A stretch of 64,000 bases of DNA from Eudromia elegans. Lineage: Eukaryota; Chordata; Aves; Tinamiformes; Tinamidae. Within the stretch, counting starts at the first letter, position 1, and every line of letters begins with the position of its first letter. The notes under the pieces are model-generated. The model had not been told where the DNA came from. It saw nothing but the letters and a program-made list of their open reading frames with translations, and did not search any database. Both the position numbers and the translations under genes were made by a program. The stretch spans positions 119,150 through 183,149 of the forward strand of contig PTEX01000494.1 of assembly GCA_003342815.1 (NCBI GenBank), read 5' to 3'. Shown here piece by piece: positions 52,601 to 64,000 of this stretch.

Positions 52601-55600
52601 GAGGCAGCAAAGAAGGCTGGCAGGGGCAGAAGAGGGACAGCAAAATACAGCACCTTCTTTGGCTGCTGCAGTCAGTAACAAGGACGAAAGGCTGCAGAAA
52701 ACACCTGAAAAGACCCTCCTCCGTATCTGATGCTCCCTAACACAGAGCCCACCTGGACATTTTTGCCCAGAGAAACTTACCGGTAAGAAGTCAGAGGCCT
52801 TCAGACCAATGGGCTCATTCCTTGCTGCAGGAATCACCGATGGCTCTGCTCTTGTAACAGGAGTTGAGGAGGCAATTGGTGAACTATGAATTGGGTCAGA
52901 CTGCAGAAAAGAGTGGAATAAAATCTCTAACAACAACAATCTGGCCCCAAACAGAGTCTATTTTTCATGACCCACTTCCCTCTCGAGGCAGCCTGCTAAT
53001 AGCAGGAGCAGTCTCCAATTTACCAGTATGGCTTAAGAGGCAATGGAGTATCCCTTAGGTAGAGAGTGAGACTTAATTAAGGTTTCAGAAGAACACAGAT
53101 GTGCCAGCAAAAGTGCTGACTGCTGTCATTGTTGTGGGCATCTGAAATTAGGGCATGGCGTTAGACATATATTCAACGTACAACTCAGCCTGTCATGTAC
53201 TGACTGCAATTTTGCCTATAAAGTAGTGTCAATTTGAGCATCCTTAGATATTTGCCCTTTAGGTCTCCTCAGAGTACCCCATTTTTGAGGTGTAAGGAGC
53301 AAGCAGACTGAAGTGATGCAAGAAGATCAAAGGCAGCAGAATCAACCTCTGCTGGAGGCCCAGCCTTCGAGCCCACTGCTCTGGTGTGGCACAAGGCCTG
53401 CCACAGATCAGAACTGCACTGGTCTTCAACAAAGGCATCAGCTTGACAAGGAACAGTAAAGCCCCAGCACTCAATTTTGTTTCATAGCGAGGGTATGAAC
53501 AGTTCCTAAGAGGTTATTCCATACGTACGTGTTCCTGCTTTGGCAATGGGGTCTGGACATCCACAGTTTGGCTGGGCTTCGTTGCTTCCTTTACAGCTGC
53601 AGGCTCTGCCAAGAGGGAAGGAAGTGGACAAACAGAAAGTGACTGTTCCTTTCAGGAGATGCTCATAGCAAAAGGTCTGCATAGCTAGACAGAAAATTAG
53701 TGTCTCTGCAGAAATGACAGCTTTCAAAGGGCTCTTAACACCAAGGGGTCATTTTTCTACTCACCATCCTCAGGAGGCGCTGGGAAGGGCTCATTGTTTC
53801 GTGGAGGAGTTCGAGCTACAGAAAAAGAGGGAGAAAGAAAAAATAACCAAACAAACTGAAGTATCCAAGGCTATAGATTAGCTATAGGTCAGCCTTGGAG
53901 CTGGAAGATCTCCAGTAACTCCAGCTCCAGAGATTAGGCAGTCGATGACACAGCATGAAAAGTTATCTCCTCCGGAACTCGGCGTTATTTTTGAGTTTAG
54001 TTGAAGGTTTTTAGCCGTGGTGACTGGGAGGGATAAAATTAACCCACAAGTTTCATTGCTAAAGGCAATGAAGTGCAAAAAAAGATTAGTTTACATCAAA
54101 TTTAGTTCACATCGAACTGAATTCTAACACATGCATTGTGCTGTACCTCCTAAATAATAACAGCTGCTTTAACAGAGTATTTCGTCTTTTCGTCTTTAAT
54201 GGGGAGGGGAGGAAGCTGCTGGACACTTCTGATTTTGTATATACCAGAATCCTAAGCAAATAAAGAGACCCTTTAACACAATGGTGCTTCCTAAGCAGGA
54301 CAGAAAACTACACGCACGCACGGGTCAGGCTTCAATGAGACACTCGAGTTAAGGTGCAGCCTTCTAGCAACTCAGCAACACAAGTCACAGTTGAAAGCAC
54401 AAACTATTAAATAAAGGGTTTTTAACTAGAACAGTGAGCCAAAGTTCACTTCTACACCAGTTTAGAGCCTACAGTTCTGATCTAATCACCATTCAAAAAC
54501 ACAACGAACTGCAGTACTAACAGATGGAGTTCTTGGGCTGGAAGATCTCTTTGTAGTCTTCTGGATTCTGGATTTCAGCCTTGGATTCCTTCTCGTCCCG
54601 GTCATCTTCACTGCTGGGACTGCGTCTCTCGCTCTCCGAGTTGTGCTTCACCCTGCTGCAAAGAAAAGGGACGTGGACAGGACAAGTCACTCAGATCCCG
54701 TTAGAGCGAGAGCACTAAGTTCCTTGTAGATTCCCTAAAAACCTGGAATTAGAGGCAACCAGCAGACTCCCTTACCTCTGTGGCTTGCTGCAGCTGGTTG
54801 AGGGCCTGTCATAGATGCGGCGAAGGGAGGACCCTGCAGGGGTAGGCTGAACAAGCGGCTTGTCATCCCTGATCAACCCATGAAGAACGGAACCTGATTT
54901 TGTGACTCTGTTGAGATCCACAACAAAAGAGGAGACTGTGCTTTGTGCAAAGGAAACTCCTATCTGTAGAGGGAAAAGATTCAGGTAATTTGCCAGGAAG
55001 CGAGGTGCAGCAGAGCCTTAGACACAAGACAGCAACCCTGAGCAGCAGTGTTTGAGAATTTCTCAACTCAGCACCTTGGCTTTTTCAGCTTGAAAATGCC
55101 CCTGTTTTATGAAAGTCTATGAATATTGATGAAGGTCCAACCAAGCTCCAGGTTCCTCCATCCAGAGGTCAAAGAAAAATTAAAAGGAGCACAAGGCAGC
55201 TGAACATAAGAGCACACAGGTCTTGCCCCACTGTTGGCCATAGTGCCAGCCCTGGTCACTTAGTTTGTCACAAGGCTTGCAGTTCAGAGGCCTGCAAGCA
55301 CGCAGCAGGCTTTTATTTTGCATTCTGCAGCCACTTCCCCCCACTCCTCGGGAACAGTGGCTCACCAGCTGGTTGTTGCAGATAGACAAGTCAGCTACTT
55401 TTCCCCAGTTCACCAAGACCACATCAAAACAGCGTTCTGGCTCCCAGCCGTACACACGCAGCGAGTCCTGGAAGCCACTGTACAAGCAGCAGCCATCTGG
55501 GTTGAAGAGCACACACCTGGGAGGAAGCAAGGGAGGCAGATTTCGATACACTTTTCCAAACCTGCTTAATCCCCCAAGGACCCCCGAGCTGTACCCCTGA

Positions 55601-58600
55601 TTTCAATGAACCCCTCCAACCAGATTTTTAAACACCTAGCCTCCAGATCCAGGGATCTTGTGCAATATCTCCAGCAGCCCAAGTTTCTCCACAGGAAAAT
55701 ATCTTCCCTTCATCCTCCCTTCAGTCTGCCTCATTGCGGTAGGAACTTAGTATACCTGACTGGTGTGGCCTCCTCTTCAATACAGCTCACAACTTGAAAC
55801 TTTTCCAAGTCCCAGAATCGGACAGTCCTGTAATACAACAGGAGAAACATCATTGCTCACTGAATCTGCTGTAGGGTTTAATATTAAAATAACCTACTAA
55901 TAGCTAGAATGACTTTCACTGCTATGCAAATATGATGAACCTACAGTGAAAGCTAGTCTAGCTAAGGTTCGTGGATCCAGCCACAGATGCTTACTCTGCA
56001 CATCATAGATGGGACATGTCTGCAAAGAGGCCACCACTTGCACTGACAGGATTGTCTTGAAACTCAAACCCACACATTTTGTTCCCAAAAGGAATGGCAT
56101 CAGGAGAGGGACTGACATTTTGGGCTCCCCAGTACAAGACAGAGATGGAGCAAACCCAGTGGAGCGTTACTCAAATGATGGAGGGACTGGAGCATCTCTC
56201 TTACAAGGAAAGGCCGAGAGAACTGGGCAGCTCAGCCTGGAGAAGAGCAGGCTGAGGAGGATCTTATCAGTGTGTATAAACATCTGAAGGGAGAGCATAG
56301 ACAGGATAGGGATGGACTCTTTTCAGTGGTGCCCAGCAATAGGACTACAGGCAGCATACACAAAAGGCTCTGTCTGAACAGAAGGAAAAAAATCTTTACT
56401 GTGAGGGACACAGAGCCCTGGAACTCGTTACCCACAGAGGCTTTGGAGTCTCCATCCTTGGAGATGATCAAAAGCCACTTGGTAAATATTCTCCAGGTGA
56501 TCTTGTTTGAACAGGGAGGCTGGACTAGATGATCTCCAGAGGTTCCTTCCAGCCTCAACCATTTGTGACATACACAACTGCCTGCTCTCATGTACCTGTC
56601 AGAGCTGCCAGAAGCCAAAAGGTATTCGTTGGGATGGAATTCAACGACATTTACTGGGCCAGTATGTCCTGTAAATTCAAACATTATCTTCCCTGCAGCC
56701 AGATCCCACAGCTGGAAAAAAGAAAGAATAGAGAGACTCTTGAAAAGATTTAACGCTGCAAACTCCTACTTTGAGTTTCCTTCTACCGGCAAGCTAATCC
56801 TCCTCCCTCTCCAAGCGCACACTTCACTCATCCTGTAACACTTACCAAGACAGAAACCAACATTTGGGTATCGCAATTCTACCCATGAGTGAAACTTTCA
56901 TGTGCACGGTGCCCAGACATCAACTGGATAAGGGCACTTCATCAGATGCAACTCATGTCTGGATATCACCAGACAAGACACCCCTAAACCAGGTTTCCCT
57001 GCAAAGCCGCAGGGCTCACATTGCTGCCCAATGAACCGAAGGGAGCTATGACAGAGCTGGTAAAAAGATGTTCCCTGTCGTCCTAGGTATCACGAGCAGA
57101 TCAGGAGTGTGTCGTGGTAATCACTGACAGATAAATTACCTTTACAGTGTGATCATCAGCAGCAGAGGCTAACCATTTCCCATCAGGGCTAAACCGTAGA
57201 CACCTAACAGCTTGTGTGTGACCCTGCAACGAGAAACATAAGGAGCACTGTAGTTGTTTTACTTTAAAGGATATTCTGGCTTTTACCTCTGTTACACAAT
57301 AAAATCAATTATCTGTATCACACACTTCACAGCTGACAGAATAGAACTCTACTCTCCCAAGCTATCCATATGAAATGGGCATTAACTCACCTAGACTTTT
57401 TATTTTTTTGCATCAGGGTAACAACTGTAATGTGGCTAGAATTGTGGCTAGACATGTGGCTAGAATTGCTGTGCCACTGAGTTGGTTTCTAAAGGGAAAT
57501 TAATATACAGCAAGTTCTTTGCACAGAAAATGGCCACAAGAATAGAAATATCTCAGTGCAGAGGAGCCCTGTCTTGCACTACCAGTCACAGCTTAAAGAA
57601 AGCCTAACTCATGGATGCTCTCCACCCTCCAGTGGAGACTATCAGCCTATGGCAGCTCGTAAGATAGCTGCTTCCTGTCCCCACACAGGTCAAAGATGCG
57701 TATACAGGTTTATTACACCACTTCAGAAGTCATGCAGATGTTATTTTTATACCAGGAAACTAGGAAGTTAATCAAATAAGCACTTAAAGGCTTGCACACA
57801 ACTCTAGGCAGGAACCTTTTTCCGCCATTCTCCCCAAAACCAGTGATGGATTTTACCTTGTATCTGAAGACACAACCTTTTCTTCTTACATCCCAGAGCT
57901 ACAGGGAAGAAAAGCAAACAAACCATAAGCCCAGAATGATGTATGGGGGTTGTTAAAGCCATGTCTGCTCTTGAGCCTTCTCCTGACCAAACTTTCTCAG
58001 TGAGAACCATTTATTGTAAGGTATTTCATACTGCAGCAGCTCAGTTCCTAGAGTCAAACATCAGCCTGGTGAAAGCAGATGCAATCCACAGAAATGAGCA
58101 CACTGACACTCACTCGCGTCAGGTCTCATTTGGCCCCAAGCTCCAAGCGCCTTGTGGAACGAGCCACGTTCCCTAACAGATGAATCACATTTGTTGGGTT
58201 ACACTTGTGAAAACACATGAACGGATTTCACAAGTGCTCAAAAACACACCTGCCCACACGCATACAAGTGATGATATACATCATCTGCCAACAGCTTGGC
58301 ACAAACCAAATTCTGTCCCTCTTCATAGCAAAGACGCTGCAAGGGAAGAGGATGATCTCTAGGAGAAACTGGGCTGTACCTTAATGTTTGTGTCCAGAGA
58401 ACCAGACGCCACAAAGCTTCCAAAAGGATGGAAATCAAGGCTGCAGATATTTGCCTTATGACCCAGCAATGTCCGAAGAACTGGGAAAAGGAGAAGTGGG
58501 GCAGAGAGAAAGAACAGAGAACAAATATTTAGCAGTTGGTTTCCCCACACAGAATGCAGTTTGGCCATCCTATCTTTACCATTAAACATATGCCAATACA

Positions 58601-61600
58601 ACATACATTAGACATGCTAGATCTAATTTATTCATCTGTGCACATTAATCCATGGAAATGTTTCTGAGTTCCCCCTTTCAGTGCAAAGAAACAGCAATAG
58701 AGGGCCTGGGCTTGACACTCCCAAGGGAGTTCCTGTCCTTGGGTATGGATTCTGTCAATAAAACTCAAAGGTCTCCAACAGGAAAATAAAACAAAAAAGT
58801 CACACTTTGAGGTAGCTGTGACAAAGAGAGGACATCCTGTAGTGGGGGATAGCACTTTCGGGGAAAGAAGTGAAAGGGACACCTGAATATCTGCATAATT
58901 CATCTTTCAGTTATCGGACAGACCCTTTCTAGGTCTCTTTGCCCCAGTGTGGGCACACAACTGGTTTCCATTGCTTATGTTTCAGTATTTGCACTGGATT
59001 CCTCCAACTACCCTTTGCAAGAAGCATCTCAAAGAACGGGCAGGGAAGGGATGCTCAAAAAGGGAGAGGCAAGGAAAAAAATCACGGTGCTTCATGTCAC
59101 CAACCAAGCAACACCCCCTGCAGTGCTGGAATCCAGCATGGACCAGTAGAACTGGTACTTGGTATCTCTGAAAGCAGAGATGAATGTAGAGTTCAGCTTC
59201 GAGGAAGAAAAATTGCTCACATAATAAGACAAGAAGTTTCTCTCCATCATCAGTCATCTGGGACACTCTCTTTATTCCCAGGGCAGGAATTAGCTCTCGA
59301 GCCAGGCCAGGAAGAGTCATTTGTAGAGACACTCCCTCATAGGTCTAGTATTAAATTCATCCAGATCTGTTACTCTCCACTAGTTGTGCCAAACCATTTT
59401 ATAATCAAATTGACTTTAAACACTTGAATGACAAAAGGGCTTTTTTTATTAGGTATGCCATCTGCTTTTTCCTTTCATAGCTCAGCCAAAGCAAGACTGT
59501 TTTTTGTTGCATATTCTTATGATGAGCAAGCAGTAAACTGCAAGAAACATTCATTCATTTTACACTGTTGCTGCTTGAATGCACTCAAGCACTTTGTGAT
59601 CCCTTTTACAAAATTGCTTTGGGGTTTGAGAAAAAATGCAATAAACAAAATAGGATTCAACAGTATTCCTTTAAAGGATCAGGGTTCAACAAGTTAATAG
59701 CTTTTATGATTTATTATAAATTAGGCCCTTGTCTATTTCTGTGGCTAACCAAAAGAAAAATCACTTGAGAAAAAAAATAGAAAATTAAATTGGAACCTAA
59801 AAAGTAAGAGATCCACGGGTAAAGGGCTTGTATAGAACTCAGAATACTTACAACTTTGAAACTGATTATGTGTTATTAATATTATATTATTACAGATATA
59901 TATCTAATTAATGTATAATATCTAACATAATAACATCAGCCCCTGATTTGTGATATTACAGATATATAATATCTAATTAATATATAATATCTAATATATA
60001 ATATCTAATTAATATATAATATCTAACATATTAATACACAAATTAGGGGCTGAGTTGCTGGAAAGCAGCTCCATGGAGAAGGATTTGAGAGTTCTGGTTG
60101 ATAATAAGTTAACCATTTGAAGAGGATGAGGCCAAACTCTGCGGTGGCCAGTGACAGGACAAGGGATAACAGGGTATAAACTAAAACAGAGGAAGTTAAA
60201 TGTCCATATGAGGACAACTTCTTCCCTGTGAGGGTGACAGAGCACTGGAAGAAGTTGCCCAGAGGGGTTGCGGAGTCTCCTTCTCTGGAGATCTTCCAAA
60301 CCTGGCTGGATGCCACCCTGTGCCCCACGCTCTAGGTGTCTCTGCTGGAGCAGGGGGACTGGACTAGTTGATCCCTAAGGTCCCTTCCAACCTCAAATTG
60401 TCTGTGGGTCCGTGTGACTTTAAACTTGCACTGTCCTTTTCATTAAGGCCCTTTTTTTCTTTTAAGCTGAGAATCCAGATACAATTTCTCTATGCCTAGT
60501 TGCCTTACAGATGTGTGCAAAATCATCTGGAATATATAATTCGGTATGCTCACGTCAAAATCTCAAAAACTAGTTCCTTAGATCACTCTCCAGAACACAT
60601 GTACATATTTCTGCTCAAAAGGGCATGCACAGCTCTACAGCCCACATAGGAACTGCACAAAAGCCCTCTAACAGCACTGGAAATTCAGGCAGAAGTAGTG
60701 TTAGTCCGTTCCTTCTTAGCTGGGAACCTTCCAGATCAGCAAGGATACTCAGCATAAAGATATTCCAAACACATAAAGAGAAGCCCAACCACAGGAGAAC
60801 ATACTTTTGGCAGCTTCCAGATCCCAAACTCGAATGGAGCCTGACTGGGACCCTGCGACTATGAGCTCCTCATTTGTGTTGATCTGCAGGCTCTCGATGG
60901 GGGTTGTATGGCCCGTCAAGCTCTACAAGAAAAAGAGTCATGAAATGACAAGATCTCGTGCAAAGCCGATGGCCACAGTTGCATCATTTACCCTTGATGA
61001 GTAAATAGTGATTTGGGAATATTGATTTCCCCATGATTTGGGAACACCAGGCTCTGCTGCTGTTCCTTCTCTCCCAAGAGCAATCAGGGCGGTAGGGCCT
61101 CCTAGAGACCACCACTCTCTGGAGCACTGGGCACACATCACCCAAGTTCTCACTGCTTTTTGGGACACCCTGACTGATTTTTAAAAGGATGCATCAACAG
61201 AGACACAGACAGTTAAACATTAGGTGTGGATGCCCACACAAGGTTGACACACGCTTACATTATAAAAATTACGCTGCGCAAGCACGATGACACCATGTTT
61301 GTTCTAAATGGGTCACCTAAATGTCATGAACCGGTTACAAAAGCCAAAGCAAGAGCAAAAACCAAGGCTACTTTGAAACCTTCGCCCAAGTAAAAAGTCC
61401 TGTGTTGCTGCTAGTGCTGGGCGTCGCAGCGACAATGTTGTGCCATTACTGAAGCATTAACTTGAGGCAATAACAATAATAAGGGTTTGCAGTTTCTTTC
61501 ATCCATGAGCATCTAAAAGCTTACAAATTATGTAAGTATTTTGAAAAGGTCCTGTTTTTAATTAAAACACAAGAATATTAGAACTAGCTCTAGAAAGTTA

Positions 61601-63179
61601 ATCAACAAACATACTGCTATTGTGGAGCTTTTAGTTGTCAATTAAGCAATATTATAGTCTAGTCTTTATCCTCAAACAGGTCTTTTAAACAGTTAAGGCA
61701 GCTTTGTGCCTCCCACACATTTAAAGAGGCTCGGAACACCAGTTCAAAGCCACTTGTCTTGGTGGATTTCATCAGCAACTGCAACGTTCTAAGGTTATGA
61801 CTGTTACCACTTGGGGAGAAGTAAAGTTCAAGCTGAAACTAGAAGTTACAGTGCTCCTTGAAAAGTTCTTCTTCTCCCTCTTCCTCACCCAAATATCTGA
61901 AATCCTAGCAGTGTAAATACAAAATATGAGCTTCAGAGAACAACAAAAAGCAAAACACAACCCCAAACCCCCATATTCTTTTGCTATTATAACAACACCA
62001 CAAGATCTCAGCAGGTCTAGTCAAGCCCTGACCTGCAGAAATATAACTTTTCAACACCTGGGGCTCCCAGAAAGCACAGGAGAGCTATGGCTTTCTGCTC
62101 CCACAAAAGGGATAGGAAGACATTTGGTCTTTCCTCCTTTACAAGGAAGGAATTACTGTGGCTTCAAAAAGTTGTCAAGGCACTGGAAAAGGCCTAACAA
62201 ACACAGTTTAAACTGAAAAAAATGCAGCATCACTGAGGGCAAGCAGCCCTATTTGCTTCTATTTCAACCTCCTTATCTCGATCTCAGTCAAAAAAAAAGA
62301 GAGAAAAAAAAGCTGATAAAACAAGGTAGAAATGCTCTTCTTCTAGCTTTCTTTGACCCTAGTTTCCTTCCTATTTTCTTACAAGGTTCACATTCACGGG
62401 AGAAACATTTTGCATAATGCAGTGTTAATTATACTGTTTACAAAACAAATGCTAAGGGACACTTCCTAAGGATGCTTTTCCACAATATCCAAGAAAAGGA
62501 GGAGGATGCAGGATAATCAACTGTTAAATATACCTGGAATACATTAGCTGTGCCTGCTGTGGTAACCCTGCCCTTTCTAACAAGCCGCATCCGATATTTC
62601 ACTTCCCCAGCCCACAGACAAGTTAGCAAACTATTCTGACAAACATCAGGCTGTCAGAAAGCAAGTAGGCGAGTGGGAACATATCCTATTGAGAGGCTTC
62701 CTTCTACAAGGGCAAACTCCAGGGCACAAAACTAGCCCCTGTAGTTTGCCCTATAAAAGCAGCTGGCCTTGTGCAAAACTCTGCATTTAATTATCTGTAA
62801 CTATCTGAGCAAACACTGGCCTAACTGAAGCAAGGAGCCTCCCGGACTGTGTCTGGGGCAGAGCTGCTCACCAGTTACTTGAATTTTGCCCCTTTCTTCA
62901 GCTAGAATCGGTTCACGCTTTGCGTTGACAAATTCTATTACATCATCACCCAATCTGCAAGCCATCTCTTTTACCCTCATTTCCCACTCTCTGCATCTCA
63001 GAATTAACATATCCGTCCCCCCCAAAGTTGCACACTGTCCTGTCTTACCATGATGCAGTTGGGCTTGTTAACTGACCATATGTTGACCCGACAGTCATCT
63101 CCTCCAGTTGCCAGCAGTCGGCCTGAACTTTTCCCCAGGACCAGTGAGGACACATTGCTGCTGTGAGCTGTGATCTCTT
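49628..63179 (-). CDS. KATNB1: KATNB1, katanin p80 WD40-repeat subunit (5' end outside window)
   Basis: Exons in transcription order: 63179-63049, 60922-60805, 58480-58380, 57898-57857, 57223-57140, 56711-56596, 55827-55756, 55516-55366, 54963-54776, 54652-54522, 53815-53765, 53605-53529, 52900-52781, 51830-51681, 51342-51266, 50868-50794, 50498-50382, 49760-49628. Phases close to 643 residues; human is 655, so only about 14 N-terminal residues are missing, and the first coding exon must lie beyond 64000. The first exons encode six WD40 repeats ([53 protein letters not shown]). A charged linker ([18 protein letters not shown]) follows, then the C-terminal con80 domain ([14 protein letters not shown] ... 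HLLMAVLE). Katanin p80 targets and activates the p60 ATPase that severs microtubules at centrosomes, spindle poles and cilia. The intron after 51681 begins with GC. Confidence 0.96.
54652..54657 (-). other. KATNB1: NAGNAG tandem acceptor in KATNB1
   Basis: The acceptor of the 54522 exon reads TTTGCAGCAG on the minus strand. The second AG gives the family-like [11 protein letters not shown]; the first would insert one Ser (PQSRVKH). Both keep the frame. Confidence 0.75.
56170..56545 (+). mobile_element. CR1 3' fragment, plus strand, inside a KATNB1 intron
   Basis: Diverged CR1 sequence including GGAGGGACTGGAGCATCTCT, the word AGAGCCCTGGAACTCGTTAC and a terminal TGGACTAGATGATCTCCAGA motif. The frame is still partly readable as the RT C-terminal domain ([19 protein letters not shown]). 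It is antisense to KATNB1 and ends just before the 56596 exon. Confidence 0.88.
59875..60040. repeat. AT-rich tandem repeats (ATATCTAATTAATATATA)
   Basis: Several imperfect copies of TATAATATCTAATTAATATA separated by a GC-richer island (ACATCAGCCCCTGATTTGTG), directly adjoining the CR1 fragment that follows. Confidence 0.85.
60045..60410 (+). mobile_element. CR1 fragment with internal deletion
   Basis: Starts in the RT C-terminal region, loses an internal segment near 60118-60130, and continues through ACAGAGCACTGGAAGAAGTT and GGATGCCACCCTGTGCC to the 3' end (CTGGACTAGTTGATCCCTAA). It is antisense to KATNB1. Confidence 0.87.
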
Positions 63180-64000
63180 CTACAAAAACAGAACCAAAAA
63201 ACAAAAAACTAAAGTGAACAAACACTTATTACAAAGTGAAATAAACAAGCTGCAACAATGCAGAGCTCAGATAAGAAGTCAATAGTATCTTGTCTGAAAC
63301 AGTCCCCCTCGGCTCTTCTGCACCTCAAGATGTTTGCTGACCAGTCTTCACAACTGCAGCGCACGTGTCCCTCGCAGCAGCACCTCCTCATCATCAGCAG
63401 CTCCGAAGCTGCTGGGGAAGATTTGCTCCCACGTAGACCCGCTTAGAGAAGCTGCTTTACCTTCCCCACTTGGGTGGGTTTCAGTGTGCCGAGCTATTTC
63501 CAAGGTCGGAATGATATGAAGCAGCACAAGCATATGGAAAAAGGCCCTCTGATACTGTTCTCGTGAGCACCAGAAGACTGTCCAGCCTGAGAGGAACTGG
63601 CAGATGAACAGCAGTAAAATTTCCTGCCTTGCAGAACGAAAAAAGTCAGACTCAGCACTCGGAAAAGGTAGAGCTCCCTGTTCCAGGCTTTGGCAGCGGC
63701 TTTGCTACATTCCTAGCGCACAGGCAGGTGAAATTTAGCAGTTCCAACAGTGATCATATCTTTTTAAAGGGCAAAAAAGAATAAATTATATTAAAACTGC
63801 TAAAAAGATGGAAGCAGAGGGGAAGACCTGATATTGTGAGGGCTTCAAAATGACAGAACTTGAGGGAAGCCTTACAATAAAGAAACAAACTTGGAGTTAA
63901 GGAGAACCTCAACAAGAGCATCTTTGCCACGCTATCTGCTTTCATAAGGGATTTTAAAATCCACCCGAGTTTTTGGCAGGAATTTTCCATCAGATGCTTT
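63180..64000 (-). other. KATNB1: KATNB1 first intron (partial)
   Basis: Upstream of the acceptor at 63180 there is no minus-strand exon matching the short KATNB1 N-terminus. The open frame at 63754-63990 has no splice support. The promoter lies outside the window. Confidence 0.6.

Overview
The window is avian-type nuclear DNA. It has short, GC-rich, intron-containing vertebrate genes with CpG-rich starts, and its only recognisable transposons are CR1 LINEs ending in the bird-type ATAGAATCATAGAAT tail. The gene content and order (ZNF319, SPMIP8/TEPP, CNGB1, KIFC3, KATNB1) match the human chromosome 16q21 block as I know it, with orientations conserved relative to one another. I infer a bird, probably from the chromosome carrying this block; the species cannot be read from the sequence. 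A few N bases and a long microsatellite indicate raw assembly sequence.

Layout. 1-6,650: ZNF319 (+), a single coding exon with a spliced 5' leader and a long 3' UTR. 7,039-7,933: a small minus-strand gene rebuilt from five phase-compatible exons, called SPMIP8 (TEPP). 9,060-28,801: CNGB1 (+), the rod/olfactory cyclic-nucleotide-gated channel beta subunit, in 33 exons whose phases close to 1,170 codons plus stop. It includes a four-repeat GARP head, and its introns carry a 5'-truncated CR1, a (TTTTA)(TTTCA) microsatellite and a 40-bp tandem array. About 28.8-30.4 kb is its probable 3' UTR. 32.2-47.1 kb: KIFC3 (+), a C-terminal-motor kinesin-14, with a compact motor half (41-46.6 kb) and several candidate first exons spread over about 8 kb of CpG-rich DNA. 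About 48.8-63.2 kb, running off the right edge: KATNB1 (-), the katanin p80 subunit, 18 exons, lacking only the first coding exon. KIFC3 and KATNB1 converge tail to tail.

Functionally the block is not an operon. It joins a zinc-finger protein, a probable sperm axoneme protein, a photoreceptor/olfactory channel subunit and two microtubule proteins (minus-end motor and severing-enzyme scaffold). I found no foreign or prokaryote-like system. The most notable items are a FAME-like pentanucleotide composite repeat, a candidate internal start exon for a GARP-less CNGB1, two GC-AG introns supported by homology, a 19-nt microexon and a 48-bp minisatellite inside KIFC3.
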